Source: an uncultured Clostridium sp. (lineage in GTDB: Bacteria > Bacillota > Clostridia > TANB77 > CAG-508). From it: DNA of 39,116 nucleotides. Of the stretch, positions 15,772-24,957 are shown one piece after another. The stretch is from NCBI GenBank assembly GCA_930989765.1, contig CAKNNA010000014.1, forward strand, positions 1-39,116. The letters are read 5' to 3'. The position numbers and the translations under genes are program-made. Numbering within the stretch: position 1 is the first letter of the stretch; every line of letters begins with the position of its first letter. The notes under the pieces were generated by a model. It made no database searches, was not told where the DNA came from, and saw only the letters and a program-made list of their open reading frames with translations.

Positions 15772-17010
15772 TTATTCTACTTTACTCAGATCCGGATTTA
15801 ATAATATCTCATCATATACTGATAATTTTCTCATTGATGTAATCTCAGAATCTGAAAATCCTAAATCTCTTAGCTCATCATTATCAAAACTTGAAACTAT
15901 AGCATATTTTTCATTTTGATTTTCAATTTTTACTAATATTTTATTTAGATATCCTGCTCTATTTCTTACTACATAATTTAAACCATCTTGATTTACAATT
16001 GCTTGATTTGGTATTTTTAAACCAGAATAGCTCCACCATATTATGGTAAAAGACATTTTTCTGTAATTAGTAAGCTCTGCTATTTGTTCATCTATTTTTA
16101 GTGCAAGCATAAGTTCTTCTTCATTTTCTTGTGATATATATGTTATTTCTGCATCAATTTCTGAATTATTAGAAAGTCTTAATTTCACCTTATCTCCAAT
16201 TTTTGCGTTTTTTGCCTCTTTAGAACTTGAAATCGTCATTATATAACATTCAAAATTATTTATTATTTTACCACATTCATCACTTGTCGCTATAATATTT
16301 CCAGTTTTTAAATTAAGTCCTTCTAAATATTCTTTTGTGAGACTTGAAAAATTGTCTGGTGTTAAAATTTCTTCTAATCCATCTACTTTATATGATACTA
16401 TTCCACTTTCTGGTGCTTGTATATATTCTGTTCCTGAGTTTAGTTCATTTTCTAGGCTACTTCTTTGGTTTATTAATTCTTTTAGGTATGAGCCTGATGG
16501 GCTTTCTTCACCTATTATATTTGCTTTTTTTGTTATTAGTTCATTTATTTCTTTTTTTAATTCATTTAATATATTTATATCTGTATTTTGGTTTAATCTA
16601 GCTACTTTTTCATCGATTTGATTTTCTATAAGTTTTACATCTGAATTAAAATTAAATAAATTCGTCTGATTTGACATAACTTCTTGTATCTTTTCATCTA
16701 ACTCCGAAATTTTGTTTATTAAATCATTTTCATTTCTACTATAATATCTGAATATTGATTCTCCTTTTGCCGTTTTTTCTCCTTCTGTTTTTATTTGCTT
16801 AATTCCATTTTTATAGTTTTCTCCTTTTACTACTTGTTCATCCCTTATTATATAGCCTATAGCTGTTTCTTCTTGAGATACTTTTCCATTTTCTACAGTA
16901 AATATATTTGTAGGCTCTTTAACAAGTAAATATATAGTATATATTAAATAGATACATATTAATATTATGACTAATATAATTATTAGCTTTTTTATCTTTT
17001 TTTTGTTCAA
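15772..17010 (-). CDS. HlyD-like membrane-anchored protein of the division cluster
   Basis: A 412-residue protein with one N-terminal TM helix (~9-30), a barrel-sandwich/lipoyl-type N-half ('ENGKVSQEETAIGYIIRDEQ'), a coiled-coil hairpin (~95-190, 'KISELDEKIQEV', 'LINQRSSLENEL'), then the second lipoyl half ('IQAPESGIVSYKVDGLEE') and beta domains. This is the layout of HlyD-family adaptor proteins. Homologs commonly sit next to sepF in Clostridia and their partner is unclear; no exporter gene adjoins. The start is TTG at 17010, overlapping the miaA stop by 4 bases with GGAGGG inside the miaA end, so translation is probably coupled. Confidence 0.8.
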   Translation of the reverse strand: MNKKKIKKLIIILVIILICIYLIYTIYLLVKEPTNIFTVENGKVSQEETAIGYIIRDEQVVKGENYKNGIKQIKTEGEKTAKGESIFRYYSRNENDLINKISELDEKIQEVMSNQTNLFNFNSDVKLIENQIDEKVARLNQNTDINILNELKKEINELITKKANIIGEESPSGSYLKELINQRSSLENELNSGTEYIQAPESGIVSYKVDGLEEILTPDNFSSLTKEYLEGLNLKTGNIIATSDECGKIINNFECYIMTISSSKEAKNAKIGDKVKLRLSNNSEIDAEITYISQENEEELMLALKIDEQIAELTNYRKMSFTIIWWSYSGLKIPNQAIVNQDGLNYVVRNRAGYLNKILVKIENQNEKYAIVSSFDNDELRDLGFSDSEITSMRKLSVYDEILLNPDLSKVE

Positions 17011-17927
17011 TTTATTCCCTCCAAAATAATATTTATATTATTTTGCACTTCTTTTTTTCCTTCAAGCCATACTGTTTGTTTGTTTTTTCTAAACCATGTC
17101 ATTTGTCTTTTTGCATATCTTCTTGTTTCCATTTTTATTTTTTCTATCATTTCTTCTTTTGTGCATTTTTTGTTTAGATATTCTACTACTTCTTTATATC
17201 CTAATCCTTGCATTGCTGTTGGAAATTCTTTATATTGTGATAGGATTTTTTTTACTTCTTCTATTAATCCAAGATTTATCATTTTGTCTACTCTTTTATT
17301 TATTCTATCATAAAGTATATCTCTTTCCCATTTTATTGCAAATACTTTATAATCAAATTCTACTTCTTTTTTTCTTGACTCAATTTCTTTCTCTGTTTTA
17401 TTTTTTCCTGTTGCTTTATATATTTCAAGTACTCTCATAATTCTTTTTTTATCATTTGGACTTATTTTTTCCATGGCTTTTTTGTCTATTTCTTGTGCTT
17501 TTTTATATAAGCTTTCTAATCCATTTTTTTGTATTTCTTGTTCTAGAAAGTTCCTATATTCTATATCAAATTCGATTTCAGGATATTCTATTTCATATAT
17601 TAAACTATCAATATATAAACCTGTTCCACCTACTACTATTGGCATTTTTTTATTTTTTAATATTTCGAAAATTGCTTGTTTTGCTTGTTTTTTATAATCT
17701 GCTACACTATATCTTTTGTTTGGCTCTAAGAAGTCTATTAAATAGTGTTTTATTCCTTGCATTTCTTCTATTGTAGGTTTTGCTGTACCTATATTCATAT
17801 CTTTATATATTTGCATTGAATCTGCAGATATTATTTCACCATTTATTTTTTTTGCAAGTTCTATTGATAATTCTGTTTTGCCAGAGGCTGTAGGTCCACA
17901 TATTACAATTACTTTTGGTTTTTCCAT
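17007..17927 (-). CDS. miaA: tRNA dimethylallyltransferase
   Basis: A 306-residue enzyme that prenylates A37 of tRNAs reading UNN codons, improving frame maintenance. P-loop 'VICGPTASGKTELSIELAKK', then 'GEIISADSMQIYKDMNIGTA', 'VGGTGLYIDSLIYE', 'YDRINKRVDKMINLGLIEEV' and 'TAMQGLGYKEVVEYL' and 'RRYAKRQMTWFRKN'. All are typical, and the length is normal. It lies downstream of mutL, a widespread gene order. Its role in reading-frame maintenance is of side interest given the frameshift sites nearby. Confidence 0.96.
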   Translation of the reverse strand: MEKPKVIVICGPTASGKTELSIELAKKINGEIISADSMQIYKDMNIGTAKPTIEEMQGIKHYLIDFLEPNKRYSVADYKKQAKQAIFEILKNKKMPIVVGGTGLYIDSLIYEIEYPEIEFDIEYRNFLEQEIQKNGLESLYKKAQEIDKKAMEKISPNDKKRIMRVLEIYKATGKNKTEKEIESRKKEVEFDYKVFAIKWERDILYDRINKRVDKMINLGLIEEVKKILSQYKEFPTAMQGLGYKEVVEYLNKKCTKEEMIEKIKMETRRYAKRQMTWFRKNKQTVWLEGKKEVQNNINIILEGIN

Positions 17928-17956
17928 CTTTATTCCTTTATAAATTATACCTTTCT

Positions 17957-18388
17957 TTATTTATTCAAACTATCTATTACACTTAATATTCCATCTTGTA
18001 TAGAATTCATATAATTTCCTTCAAAAACAAAAATTACTATTAGGATTAATATAAATATAATGATTCTATTTCGCAATTCTTCTTTTGTAATTTCTCTTTC
18101 TTTTATTTTATCTATAATTTTTGCAATATATGGCATTATAATACATGCATTTACTCCTGCAAAGATTATTACTAATATATTTTGCATTACTTTTTCTATT
18201 TTTTCATTTGGATAAATTATCTCTCCTTTTGAAATTAGAAATATTATTAGAGTTAGGATATATGTAATTATAAGACCTGATATTATATATATTATTTTCT
18301 TGCTTTTTTCCATATATCCTAGGTTTTTTACGGTCCATATTATTAAAACTATATATATTAAAATTATTGTTATTATTACTAATGTCAT
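17957..18388 (-). CDS. small integral membrane protein, unknown
   Basis: A 143-residue protein with four predicted TM helices (~2-18, ~33-53, ~67-87, ~108-126), short loops and a charged segment 'IIDKIKEREITKEELRNR' between helices 3 and 4. I recognise no family. It starts 12 bp after the mutL stop with GGAAG upstream and ends 30 bp before miaA, so it belongs to the mutL-miaA-hlyD unit. Function unknown. Confidence 0.75.
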   Translation of the reverse strand: MTLVIITIILIYIVLIIWTVKNLGYMEKSKKIIYIISGLIITYILTLIIFLISKGEIIYPNEKIEKVMQNILVIIFAGVNACIIMPYIAKIIDKIKEREITKEELRNRIIIFILILIVIFVFEGNYMNSIQDGILSVIDSLNK

Positions 18389-18399
18389 ATGTATCTTCC

Positions 18400-20866
18400 T
18401 TACTTTCTTGCAAATTTTCTTTCTATTTCATATTTTGTCATTTTTATTGCTGTTGGTCTTCCATGTGGGCAAGTAAATGGGTTTGGTAATTCTAGTAATT
18501 TATCCATTAAACTTGCTACTTCTTCTTTTGTTAATGCCATGTGTGCTTTTACTGCTGATTTACAAGCAACTGTTGCAATAAATTTTTCTTCTTTTTCTTG
18601 TTTTGCTGTTCTTGCTACTGTGTTTATTTCATCTAATGTTTCTAAAAATAGTTCTTTTGTATTTAAATCTATACATACTGGTGGTACACCTACTAATTTG
18701 ATTGTGTTTTCTCCAAATTCTTCTATATCAAAACCTGCTTTTTTAAACATTTCCATATTTTCTTTTGCAATGTCCATTTCTTTATGTGTTAATGTTATTA
18801 TGTCTGGAAGTAATAACATTTGTGAATTTTTAGAATTTTCACTATAATAATTTTTCTTTACTTTTTCATACATTATTCTTTCATGTGCTGCATGTTGGTC
18901 TATTATATAAATTTCATCTTTCATTTCTATTATTATATATGTATTAAATGCTATTCCTACAAATTTATATGCTGGTTTTTTGTATTCTTCTATATTTTCA
19001 AATAATGTTGTATTTTCTGACTTTGCATATTCTAAATTTATACTATCTTCTAATTTTTGTTTTTCGTTTTCTTTTTTTATTTCATTTGGTTTAAATAACT
19101 TTCTATACATTTCATCGAAATCTACTGGCTCAGTATATGAGTTATTTTCCAATTCTTTTATTTTTTCTTTTATTGTACCAAAATCTTTTTTATCTTCTTC
19201 AGATATATTTTCTTCTATACTGTCTAGTAGTTTCATGCTTTCTTTTGCTATTTGCTTATTTATATTTTGCTCTTGGTTTATTGATTCTTTATCCTCTACA
19301 ATTTTTTCTATTGCTTCTTGGTTTTCTTCTGTTATATTATTATTATTATCTTGCATATTATCATTATTTGTAGCTATATTATTTTGCAAGTTATTTTCTT
19401 CAATACCATTTGGAATATTATTTTCTTGATTTTCTTTTTCTATATTACTTTTTATTTCATTTTGTGGCATATTGCTTTCTAGATTATTTTCTTTTTCGCT
19501 TTTTTCATTATTTCCTATGTTATTTATTTTTATATAACTTTCATTTAATTTTAATTTTGGATTCTTTTCTACTTCTTCTTTTATGTCTTGCTGAATCTTT
19601 TTTAGCTTTTCTAAGATGTCTCCGGGTATTTATTTGTCCTCCTTTTATGGTATTTACAAAATTTGTTGTTTCTTGATTTACTGTCTTTTCTTTATTTTGT
19701 CTTTCTTTATATACATCTTCTACTAGATTTCCTACATTTGTTTTTATTTTACTTTCTTGGTTTATATAGTCTTCTATTTTTTCTGCTTTAGGTTTTTTTA
19801 AATTAAAAAGTCCTTCATTTTGATTTTGTGTGTTTATTTCTTTTGACTCTTCATTTTTTTGTGTATCTGATATTAAATCTCCTTTTAATAATGTATCTTT
19901 TATTGCATGATATATTGCTTGAAATACTTTGCTTTCTTCTTGAAATCTAACTTCTAATTTTGCAGGATGAACATTTACATCGACTTTTGATGGACTCATT
20001 TCTATATTTAAAACAACAAATGCAAATTTTCCAATTGGTATCATTCCCTTATAGCCTTGCTCTGTTGCAGCAGATAGTAATTTATCTTTTATGTATCTCT
20101 TATTTACAAAAAAAAGCTGGTTTGACCTATTTGACCTTGCAATTTCTGGCTTTCCAATGACTCCTTCTACTTTTATATCCTCATACACATATGATACATT
20201 CATTATCCCTTCTGATACATTTTTACCATATATACTATATATTACAGTTTTTATGTCCCCAGATCCATTTGTTTGTATTACTGTTTTTCCAGTATTTATT
20301 AATTTTATTGCTATTTCTGGGTGTACTAATGCTATTCTTGTTATAACATCTTCTATGTATCCAGATTCTGTATAATCTTTTTTTAGAAATTTATATCTTA
20401 CTGGTGTATTAAAAAATAGATTTCTAACTGTTATACTTGTTCCTTTTGGACACCCAATTTCTTCTTTTTCTAGTACTTCACCTGCTTCCACAACTACTTT
20501 ATATCCTATATTTTGACTTTCTGTTTTTGATATCATCTCTACATTTGCTATTGCTGCTATACTTGCTAATGCCTCTCCTCTAAACCCCATTGTTGTTATA
20601 TCATCTAAATCATCTGCTTTTCTTATTTTGCTTGTTGCATGTCTTTCAAAAGCTATTTCTAGGTCATCTTGTGCTATTCCTTTACCATTATCTGTTACTC
20701 TTATAAATGAAATTCCTCCATTTTTTATTTCTACTGTTATATTATTTGCTCCAGCATCTATTGAATTTTCAACCATCTCTTTGATTACTGATGCTGGTCT
20801 TTCTATTACTTCTCCTGCTGCAATTTTATTTATTGTTAAATCATCTAATAATACAATATTCCCCAC
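18400..20866 (-). CDS. mutL: DNA mismatch repair protein MutL, +1 frameshift at CGG
   Basis: The first part (20866 to 19624) is a complete GHKL ATPase: 'IAAGEVIERPASVIKEMVEN', 'DAGA', 'DNGKGI', 'HATSKI', 'TMGFRGEALASI', then 'VDVNVHPAKLEVRF'. The second part (from 19623, one frame over) continues the linker ('GDILEKLKKIQQDIKEEVEK') and carries the endonuclease-type C-terminal domain: 'DQHAAHERIMYE', 'ACKSAVKAHMAL', 'FTCPHGRPT'. Joined, it is about 820 residues with a long Asn/Glu-rich linker. The frames meet at ACC CGG AGA: skipping the C gives GGA GAC. A TAA in the +1 frame lies just upstream, so the shift must occur within about 9 bases of this CGG. If not bypassed, the product lacks the nuclease domain. 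Confidence 0.85.
19621..19624 (-). other. candidate +1 frameshift site CGGA (mutL)
   Basis: Codons AAT ACC CGG AGA in the initiating frame; GGA GAC ATC after skipping C, entering the frame of the conserved C-terminal domain. The shift window is narrow because the +1 frame has a TAA three codons upstream of GGA. Confidence 0.65.
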
Positions 20867-20971
20867 TTAAACTTCCTCCATTTTTGCTTTAATCTTAAGC
20901 TCATTTTATAAATTTTTGTCTTTTTTAGTTTTTGCGATTTCATTATATCATTTTTTATTTTGATTTGTCTA

Positions 20972-21000
20972 GTAGCATTTGTCTGTTTTTGACATATAAT
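20972..21000 (+). promoter_or_regulatory. possible sigma-E-type promoter of cotJ
   Basis: CATATAAT at 20993-21000 fits the CATAnnnT -10 pattern of the mother-cell sigma-E, which controls cotJ in Bacillus. The -35 region is poorly defined. It lies 24 bases before the cotJA start, in the gap divergent from mutL. Confidence 0.4.
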
Positions 21001-21023
21001 GAAATTAAAAGGAGGTATTTTTA

Positions 21024-21380
21024 ATGTTTAGAAGAAAATGTTTTTGCATGAATAATAACTATTCTAATAATTCTTGCAATTTACAAAATGATATTTTAGA
21101 AAATAAATGTGACCATGTAGTTTCTAGTAGTGATTATGTCGATAGCTGTGATTGTGGATTTGATGAAGAAATGAATGTTTTTCCTGATAACCCAAGCTTA
21201 GCTCAAAGCTATGTTCCTATTCAAACTATGGATAAAACTTTTAAACCTTGCATTGGTTTAAAAATGGGAACTATTTTTCCTGAATTAGTAAGTCCTTATT
21301 ATCCTGGTCAATCTATGGATGAAATTGCTTATATAGAAAGCCGTAATACAATAGGAAAGGGGTGCAACAAATGTCAATAA
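21024..21380 (+). CDS. cotJA: spore coat-associated protein CotJA
   Basis: A 118-residue protein. The C-terminal half has the CotJA pattern: 'PSLAQSYVPIQTMDKTFKP', 'GLKMGTIFPELVSPYYPGQS'. The N-terminal half is Asn/Ser/Cys-rich (six cysteines in the first 50 residues), longer than the ~80-residue Bacillus protein. CotJ proteins go to the inner spore coat and are made in the mother cell. AAAGGAGG precedes the ATG. First gene of cotJABC; its end overlaps cotJB. Confidence 0.88.
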   Translation: MFRRKCFCMNNNYSNNSCNLQNDILENKCDHVVSSSDYVDSCDCGFDEEMNVFPDNPSLAQSYVPIQTMDKTFKPCIGLKMGTIFPELVSPYYPGQSMDEIAYIESRNTIGKGCNKCQ

Positions 21381-21796
21381 ATGAAAATAGAAATTGCACT
21401 TGCAATATGAATGTTAATAATTACTCTTCCAATAATATGATGAGTAACAATTCTAATGATAATATGATTTTATCATCTTCTAGTAATAATAGCGTTATTT
21501 ACATGAATAATTCAAATGATTGCTCTGAGCCTGAAAGGACTGTTGATTGCGATTTAAGAAGAGAAATGATAGAAAATATCCGCTGTTTAGATTTTGCAAT
21601 TAATGAACTTGCTTTATATTTGGATACACATCCAGATGATGAAAAGGCACTTTGCTTGCATAGAAAATATTGCAAAGAGGCAAAAGAGTTAAAAGATAAA
21701 TATCAAAAGGTTTTTGGACCTATTACTATTAATTTCCCTTGTAATAAATGGAGATGGATTGAAGAGCCTTGGCCTTGGGAAAGGGGGAACTTTTAA
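21371..21796 (+). CDS. cotJB: spore coat protein CotJB
   Basis: A 141-residue protein. Residues ~58-141 match CotJB: 'REMIENIRCLDFAINELALY', 'LDTHPDDEKAL', 'YCKEAKELKDKYQK', 'GPIT', 'WRWIEEPWPWE'. The first ~55 residues are a low-complexity Asn/Ser/Met stretch absent from standard CotJB (~90 residues). I chose the ATG at 21371, 8 bases after AAAGGGG; an in-frame GTG at 21362 is possible. It overlaps cotJA by 10 bases and its stop overlaps the cotJC start. Confidence 0.88.
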   Translation: MSINENRNCTCNMNVNNYSSNNMMSNNSNDNMILSSSSNNSVIYMNNSNDCSEPERTVDCDLRREMIENIRCLDFAINELALYLDTHPDDEKALCLHRKYCKEAKELKDKYQKVFGPITINFPCNKWRWIEEPWPWERGNF

Positions 21797-22014
21797 TGTG
21801 GATTTATAATAAGACTTTACAGTATCCAATTAATATTAAATGTACAGATGTTAGACTTGCTAAAAATATTATTTCTCAATATGGTGGTCCTGATGGTGAA
21901 CTTGCCGCTTCTTTGAGGTATTTATCTCAAAGGTTTGGTATGCCTGACCAAAATGCTAAGGCTGTTTTGAATGATATTGGAACTGAAGAATATGCTCCAT
22001 TTTGTTATCAATAG
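21796..22014 (+). pseudogene. cotJC: cotJC 5' fragment (Mn-catalase-like coat protein), truncated
   Basis: Starts MWIYNKTLQYPINIKCTDVR and continues through 'SQYGGPDGELAASLRYLSQR' and 'AVLNDIGTEE', the exact N-terminal pattern of CotJC, a manganese-catalase-like coat protein of about 190-200 residues. After 'GTEE' the homology stops abruptly ('YAPFCYQ' and a stop). The next conserved residues, which include metal-binding glutamate and histidine, are missing, and no 3' half is found in this window. The cut lies about 400 bp from a large serine recombinase gene that faces it. AAGGGGG lies upstream of the start. Either a dead gene or one interrupted by an excisable element. Confidence 0.8.
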
Positions 22015-22118
22015 TTGATATTTGATAACAATAAACGGTTTAATTGATAACATTTTGGAGCCTATTCGTACGAACCAAAACCTTATCAAAAAAAATTTTT
22101 GGAACTATTTTTAGAAAA

Positions 22119-22256
22119 TCTAAAGGCTAGTTCCTTGCCTAATGTATTATAGGATACTCGTTTATAGATTTTACCATATCTAAAGGCTCGTATCTAACCT
22201 AAGTTTATTTTTATTCTATATATTTATATACTCGCATATAGATTGCGGTTAACATC
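22119..22256. repeat. two structured imperfect direct repeats
   Basis: Both units begin ATCTAAAGGCT (22122 and 22178), continue with a CCTAA block, and end with ACTCG..TATAGATT (about 22156 and 22230). Within each, ATCTA can pair with TAGAT and AGG(C) with (G)CCT, giving similar folds. The rest of the gap 22015-22406 holds a TTGATAAC pair (about 22021 and 22044), a TTCGTACGAA palindrome (22065-22074) and a CCACAA/TTGTGG hairpin (22279-22296), but no gene. Confidence 0.45.
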
Positions 22257-22406
22257 TTCTCACCTGTGCATTTATATTCCACAAACAGGGTTGTGGTTGG
22301 TAAATTTATATAAAAAATAAACTTCTAATTAATTATTACTCTTTTATCTCAAAAGTGATTTTTCCTCTTGTTTTTCAAACTTGTCCTTTTTTATATTATA
22401 TGATAT

Positions 22407-24047
22407 TTATCCTATGTTTGGATAAATATCTAATTCAAAATCTGTTGGATCTGAATCTTTTTTTATAGCTTTTTTTGTTTTTAGGTATTCTATTCGTTTA
22501 ACCACAGTTTTGAGTAAAAGGTTTTTCTCCTCTGCTGTTTGTAAGTTAGAATATAAATCAAGTACATTTTCTATTTTAGGTATAATTGTTTTTTTGCCTT
22601 CTTCCTTTTTTATTTCCAATTCAATTTGTTTTTCAAATTCCTCTATATTGCTTTTAATATTTGTTATTGTAGCTGTTATAAGACTACATCTTTCTGAAAA
22701 CATCTCCCTACTATAAGTTCCTTCTTCAAAAAAATCATATACATTTGCTAATTTCTTGTTTTGTATTTCTAATTCTTTATTTAAGTTCTTAATATTATCT
22801 TCTAATATTGTCTTTTTTTTGCTCTTTATTTCATCTACATACTCTCCATAGTCAATGTGATAATTTTTTAACCATTCTTTAAGAGATGAAATTATCTTTT
22901 CCTCAACAATGCAAAGTTTTGAACTTACATTATCACAATGTTTATTTGGACACATTAAAGTATCTGGGATTCCTGTGGCTTTATATGGTCTTCTTTGCAT
23001 CTTTTTTCCACATTTGCTACAATATACAATTCCTACTAAAGGATTTTGAACTATGTTATTATGTACTACAGCAGGAGTATGCTTACTTCGCTTCTCTTGG
23101 ACTACCTGCCAAGTCTGTAAATCTATAATGGGTTCATGCAAACCATCACACAAAATATATTCTGTATTTCTTGGTCGAGTATTTGTTATCTTTCCATTTT
23201 TGTATTCTTTAACAACTTTCCTAGAATTCCATCTTAATTTTCCAATATAAACAGGATTATTTAACATGTCTTTGATAGCTGAAATTGTCCACTCGTTTGC
23301 TTTTCGTGGTTTGTATCCTCCAGAGTTTAATTGATTAGCGACTTCATTTATTGAAATATCATTATAAGCATACATATTAAATATTTTTTCAACAATTTGT
23401 GCTTCATCATCATTCTTTTTTAGTGTAAATCCTTTATCCTTTTCTATTTTTACCCTGTCATAGCCATAAGGAGGAATACTCCCTACATATTTTCCCTCTT
23501 TAACAGATGCAATTCGACCTCTTTGTAATCTTCTATTAATTACTTTATACTCCCTTCTTGACATAAATAATCCAAATTCAAAATATTCTTCATCAAATTC
23601 GTTATTTGGGTCATATATCTTGATTGGAGTAATGATTTTAGTATTAGAGAACTTAAAACTTTTTGCTACCCTACCTTGATCCATCGTATCGCCACGGGCA
23701 AGTCTTTCAACTTCTACAACCAGAACTCCTTTCCATCTTCCAGATTCAACATCCCTTAATAATTCTTGGACAACTGGTCTTGATTCAATACTTTCTCCAC
23801 TTACAATTTCACGATAAATTTTACCAATAGAAAAGCCATATCTTCTGGCTAACTCTAACAACATCTTTTCATGTCTTGCTAAAGTTTCACCTTCTCCTTT
23901 TGCTTCGGCTTCTAAATCTGCTCTTGATTTTCTTAAATATAAGGCATATTCTCCATTAATTAAGTCTATGATTGCATCGTTAGAATACCCTAAATGTATA
24001 TTGCTCAAGAGTCCTCCTTTCTCCGAATATTGCTTTTCTATCAACAT
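22407..24047 (-). CDS. large serine recombinase (site-specific integrase)
   Basis: A 546-residue protein. Resolvase catalytic domain at ~33-180 with the nucleophile Ser41 in 'YALYLRKSRADLE' and 'VVEVERLARGD'. Recombinase domain at ~190-330 ('PPYGYDRV', 'NPVYIGKLRWN'). Zinc ribbon 'CSKCGKKM' to 'MCPNKHC' near 350-380, then a coiled coil (~405-485) typical of enzymes that integrate and excise phages, conjugative elements or sporulation intervening elements. ATG at 24047. It lies between the truncated cotJC and a Tn916-like accessory module, and is probably the mover of this element. All catalytic features look intact. Confidence 0.93.
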   Translation of the reverse strand: MLIEKQYSEKGGLLSNIHLGYSNDAIIDLINGEYALYLRKSRADLEAEAKGEGETLARHEKMLLELARRYGFSIGKIYREIVSGESIESRPVVQELLRDVESGRWKGVLVVEVERLARGDTMDQGRVAKSFKFSNTKIITPIKIYDPNNEFDEEYFEFGLFMSRREYKVINRRLQRGRIASVKEGKYVGSIPPYGYDRVKIEKDKGFTLKKNDDEAQIVEKIFNMYAYNDISINEVANQLNSGGYKPRKANEWTISAIKDMLNNPVYIGKLRWNSRKVVKEYKNGKITNTRPRNTEYILCDGLHEPIIDLQTWQVVQEKRSKHTPAVVHNNIVQNPLVGIVYCSKCGKKMQRRPYKATGIPDTLMCPNKHCDNVSSKLCIVEEKIISSLKEWLKNYHIDYGEYVDEIKSKKKTILEDNIKNLNKELEIQNKKLANVYDFFEEGTYSREMFSERCSLITATITNIKSNIEEFEKQIELEIKKEEGKKTIIPKIENVLDLYSNLQTAEEKNLLLKTVVKRIEYLKTKKAIKKDSDPTDFELDIYPNIG

Positions 24048-24081
24048 GATTTATTTTAACATGTTGTAGCAATATTTTCAA

Positions 24082-24222
24082 TTATTCATTATTATTTTTT
24101 AAGAAATTTATTATTAAACTTATTAGAATTTCTTTAGCTTTATTTTTCTCATCTGTATTTATATAATCATCGTGAATCCTTATATTTGTATTTTCATTTT
24201 TGTATTCTTTTACAACACTCAT
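24082..24222 (-). CDS. small hypothetical protein
   Basis: A 46-residue acidic/helical peptide starting MSVVKEYKNENTNIRIHDDY and ending in 'LISLIINFLKNNNE'. AGAGGG lies 8 bases before the ATG at 24222; a longer frame up to 24297 has no ribosome site and overlaps the next gene. Short ORFs of this kind often sit between integrase and DUF6075 genes in conjugative elements. Function unknown. Confidence 0.5.
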   Translation of the reverse strand: MSVVKEYKNENTNIRIHDDYINTDEKNKAKEILISLIINFLKNNNE

Positions 24223-24268
24223 ATAAATACCCTCTTTACTATTTTTATTAAATACTATGCAGATATTC

Positions 24269-24749
24269 TTAGTAAAATTCTTCAATCTCTTCGTCATCTT
24301 CTAGTTGTTGTTTGTTTCTAATCCCATAATTTTCATGAATTTTAAGTTCTCTATTGCTATTTTGGTATCTTGTATATTCGGGATAACGAATCTTTATAGC
24401 TTCCCAAAAATATGGTGCATAAGAACAGCAAAATATTTCACTTGGTGCGTAGGCACTAGAAATATGTTCCTTTTCCAAATCTTCCTCACTATCATACATA
24501 ATACTATGATTCCAAAGATTAAGTGCCATCCTTGTTACTTTGGAAGATGTACTTGTTTGCCATGCAGTATCCACTGAATCAAGGTTTATAACTCTTTCTT
24601 TTTCATTAAATATTTCGTTGAAATGGTCTCTTGTTGTTTCGCAAATTCCGTAATGTATATACTAATGCTTTATAGTAAACATCTTCTGTATTTGTATTTC
24701 CATACTTCTTCAATTTATTTTCATAAAAATCTTTATGTTCTTTATCCAT
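24269..24749 (-). CDS. DUF6075-like protein with CGG +1 frameshift
   Basis: The first frame (ATG 24749) reads MDKEHKDFYENKLKKYGNTN and on to 'YYKALVYTL', then an in-frame CGG at 24650. Skipping C gives 'GICETTRDHFNEIFNEKERV', 'DTAWQTSTSSKVTRMALNLW', 'EIFCCSYAPYFWEAIKIRYP'. The joined 159-residue protein follows the DUF6075 pattern of conjugative elements from end to end; without the shift the first frame stops after about 50 residues. A downstream ATG at 24574 would make only the C-terminal part. Function of the family is unknown. Confidence 0.65.
24647..24650 (-). other. candidate +1 frameshift site CGGA (DUF6075-like gene)
   Basis: Codons ACA TTA CGG AAT in the initiating frame; GGA ATT TGC after skipping C. 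A TAG in the +1 frame lies four codons upstream of GGA, limiting where the shift can occur. Confidence 0.6.
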
Positions 24750-24787
24750 AAAAATCAATTAAATCACCTCACCTTATGTGGTTATTT

Positions 24788-24952
24788 TTAATTTTTTGTT
24801 TTGCAATTATTTTTTAAAAATTTCATTTGTTCTTGATTTTCTAATTCTTTTTCCTCATCTGTTTTGTTCATATTTCCACCTACAATTACCAAATACATAC
24901 AACATGCTATTATTATAGAAAGTATTACTATAATTTTTAATACAACTCCCAC
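24788..24952 (-). CDS. small single-pass membrane protein
   Basis: A 54-residue frame with GTG start at 24952, preceded by AGGAG at 8 bases. One TM helix at ~4-27 ('VLKIIVILSIIIACCMYLVI'), then a charged cytoplasmic tail ('NKTDEEKELENQEQMKFL'). Similar short TM peptides occur in conjugative element modules. Its start overlaps the end of the neighbouring gene region at 24958 and it is probably in the same transcript. Function unknown. Confidence 0.5.
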   Translation of the reverse strand: MGVVLKIIVILSIIIACCMYLVIVGGNMNKTDEEKELENQEQMKFLKNNCKTKN

Positions 24953-24957
24953 TATAA

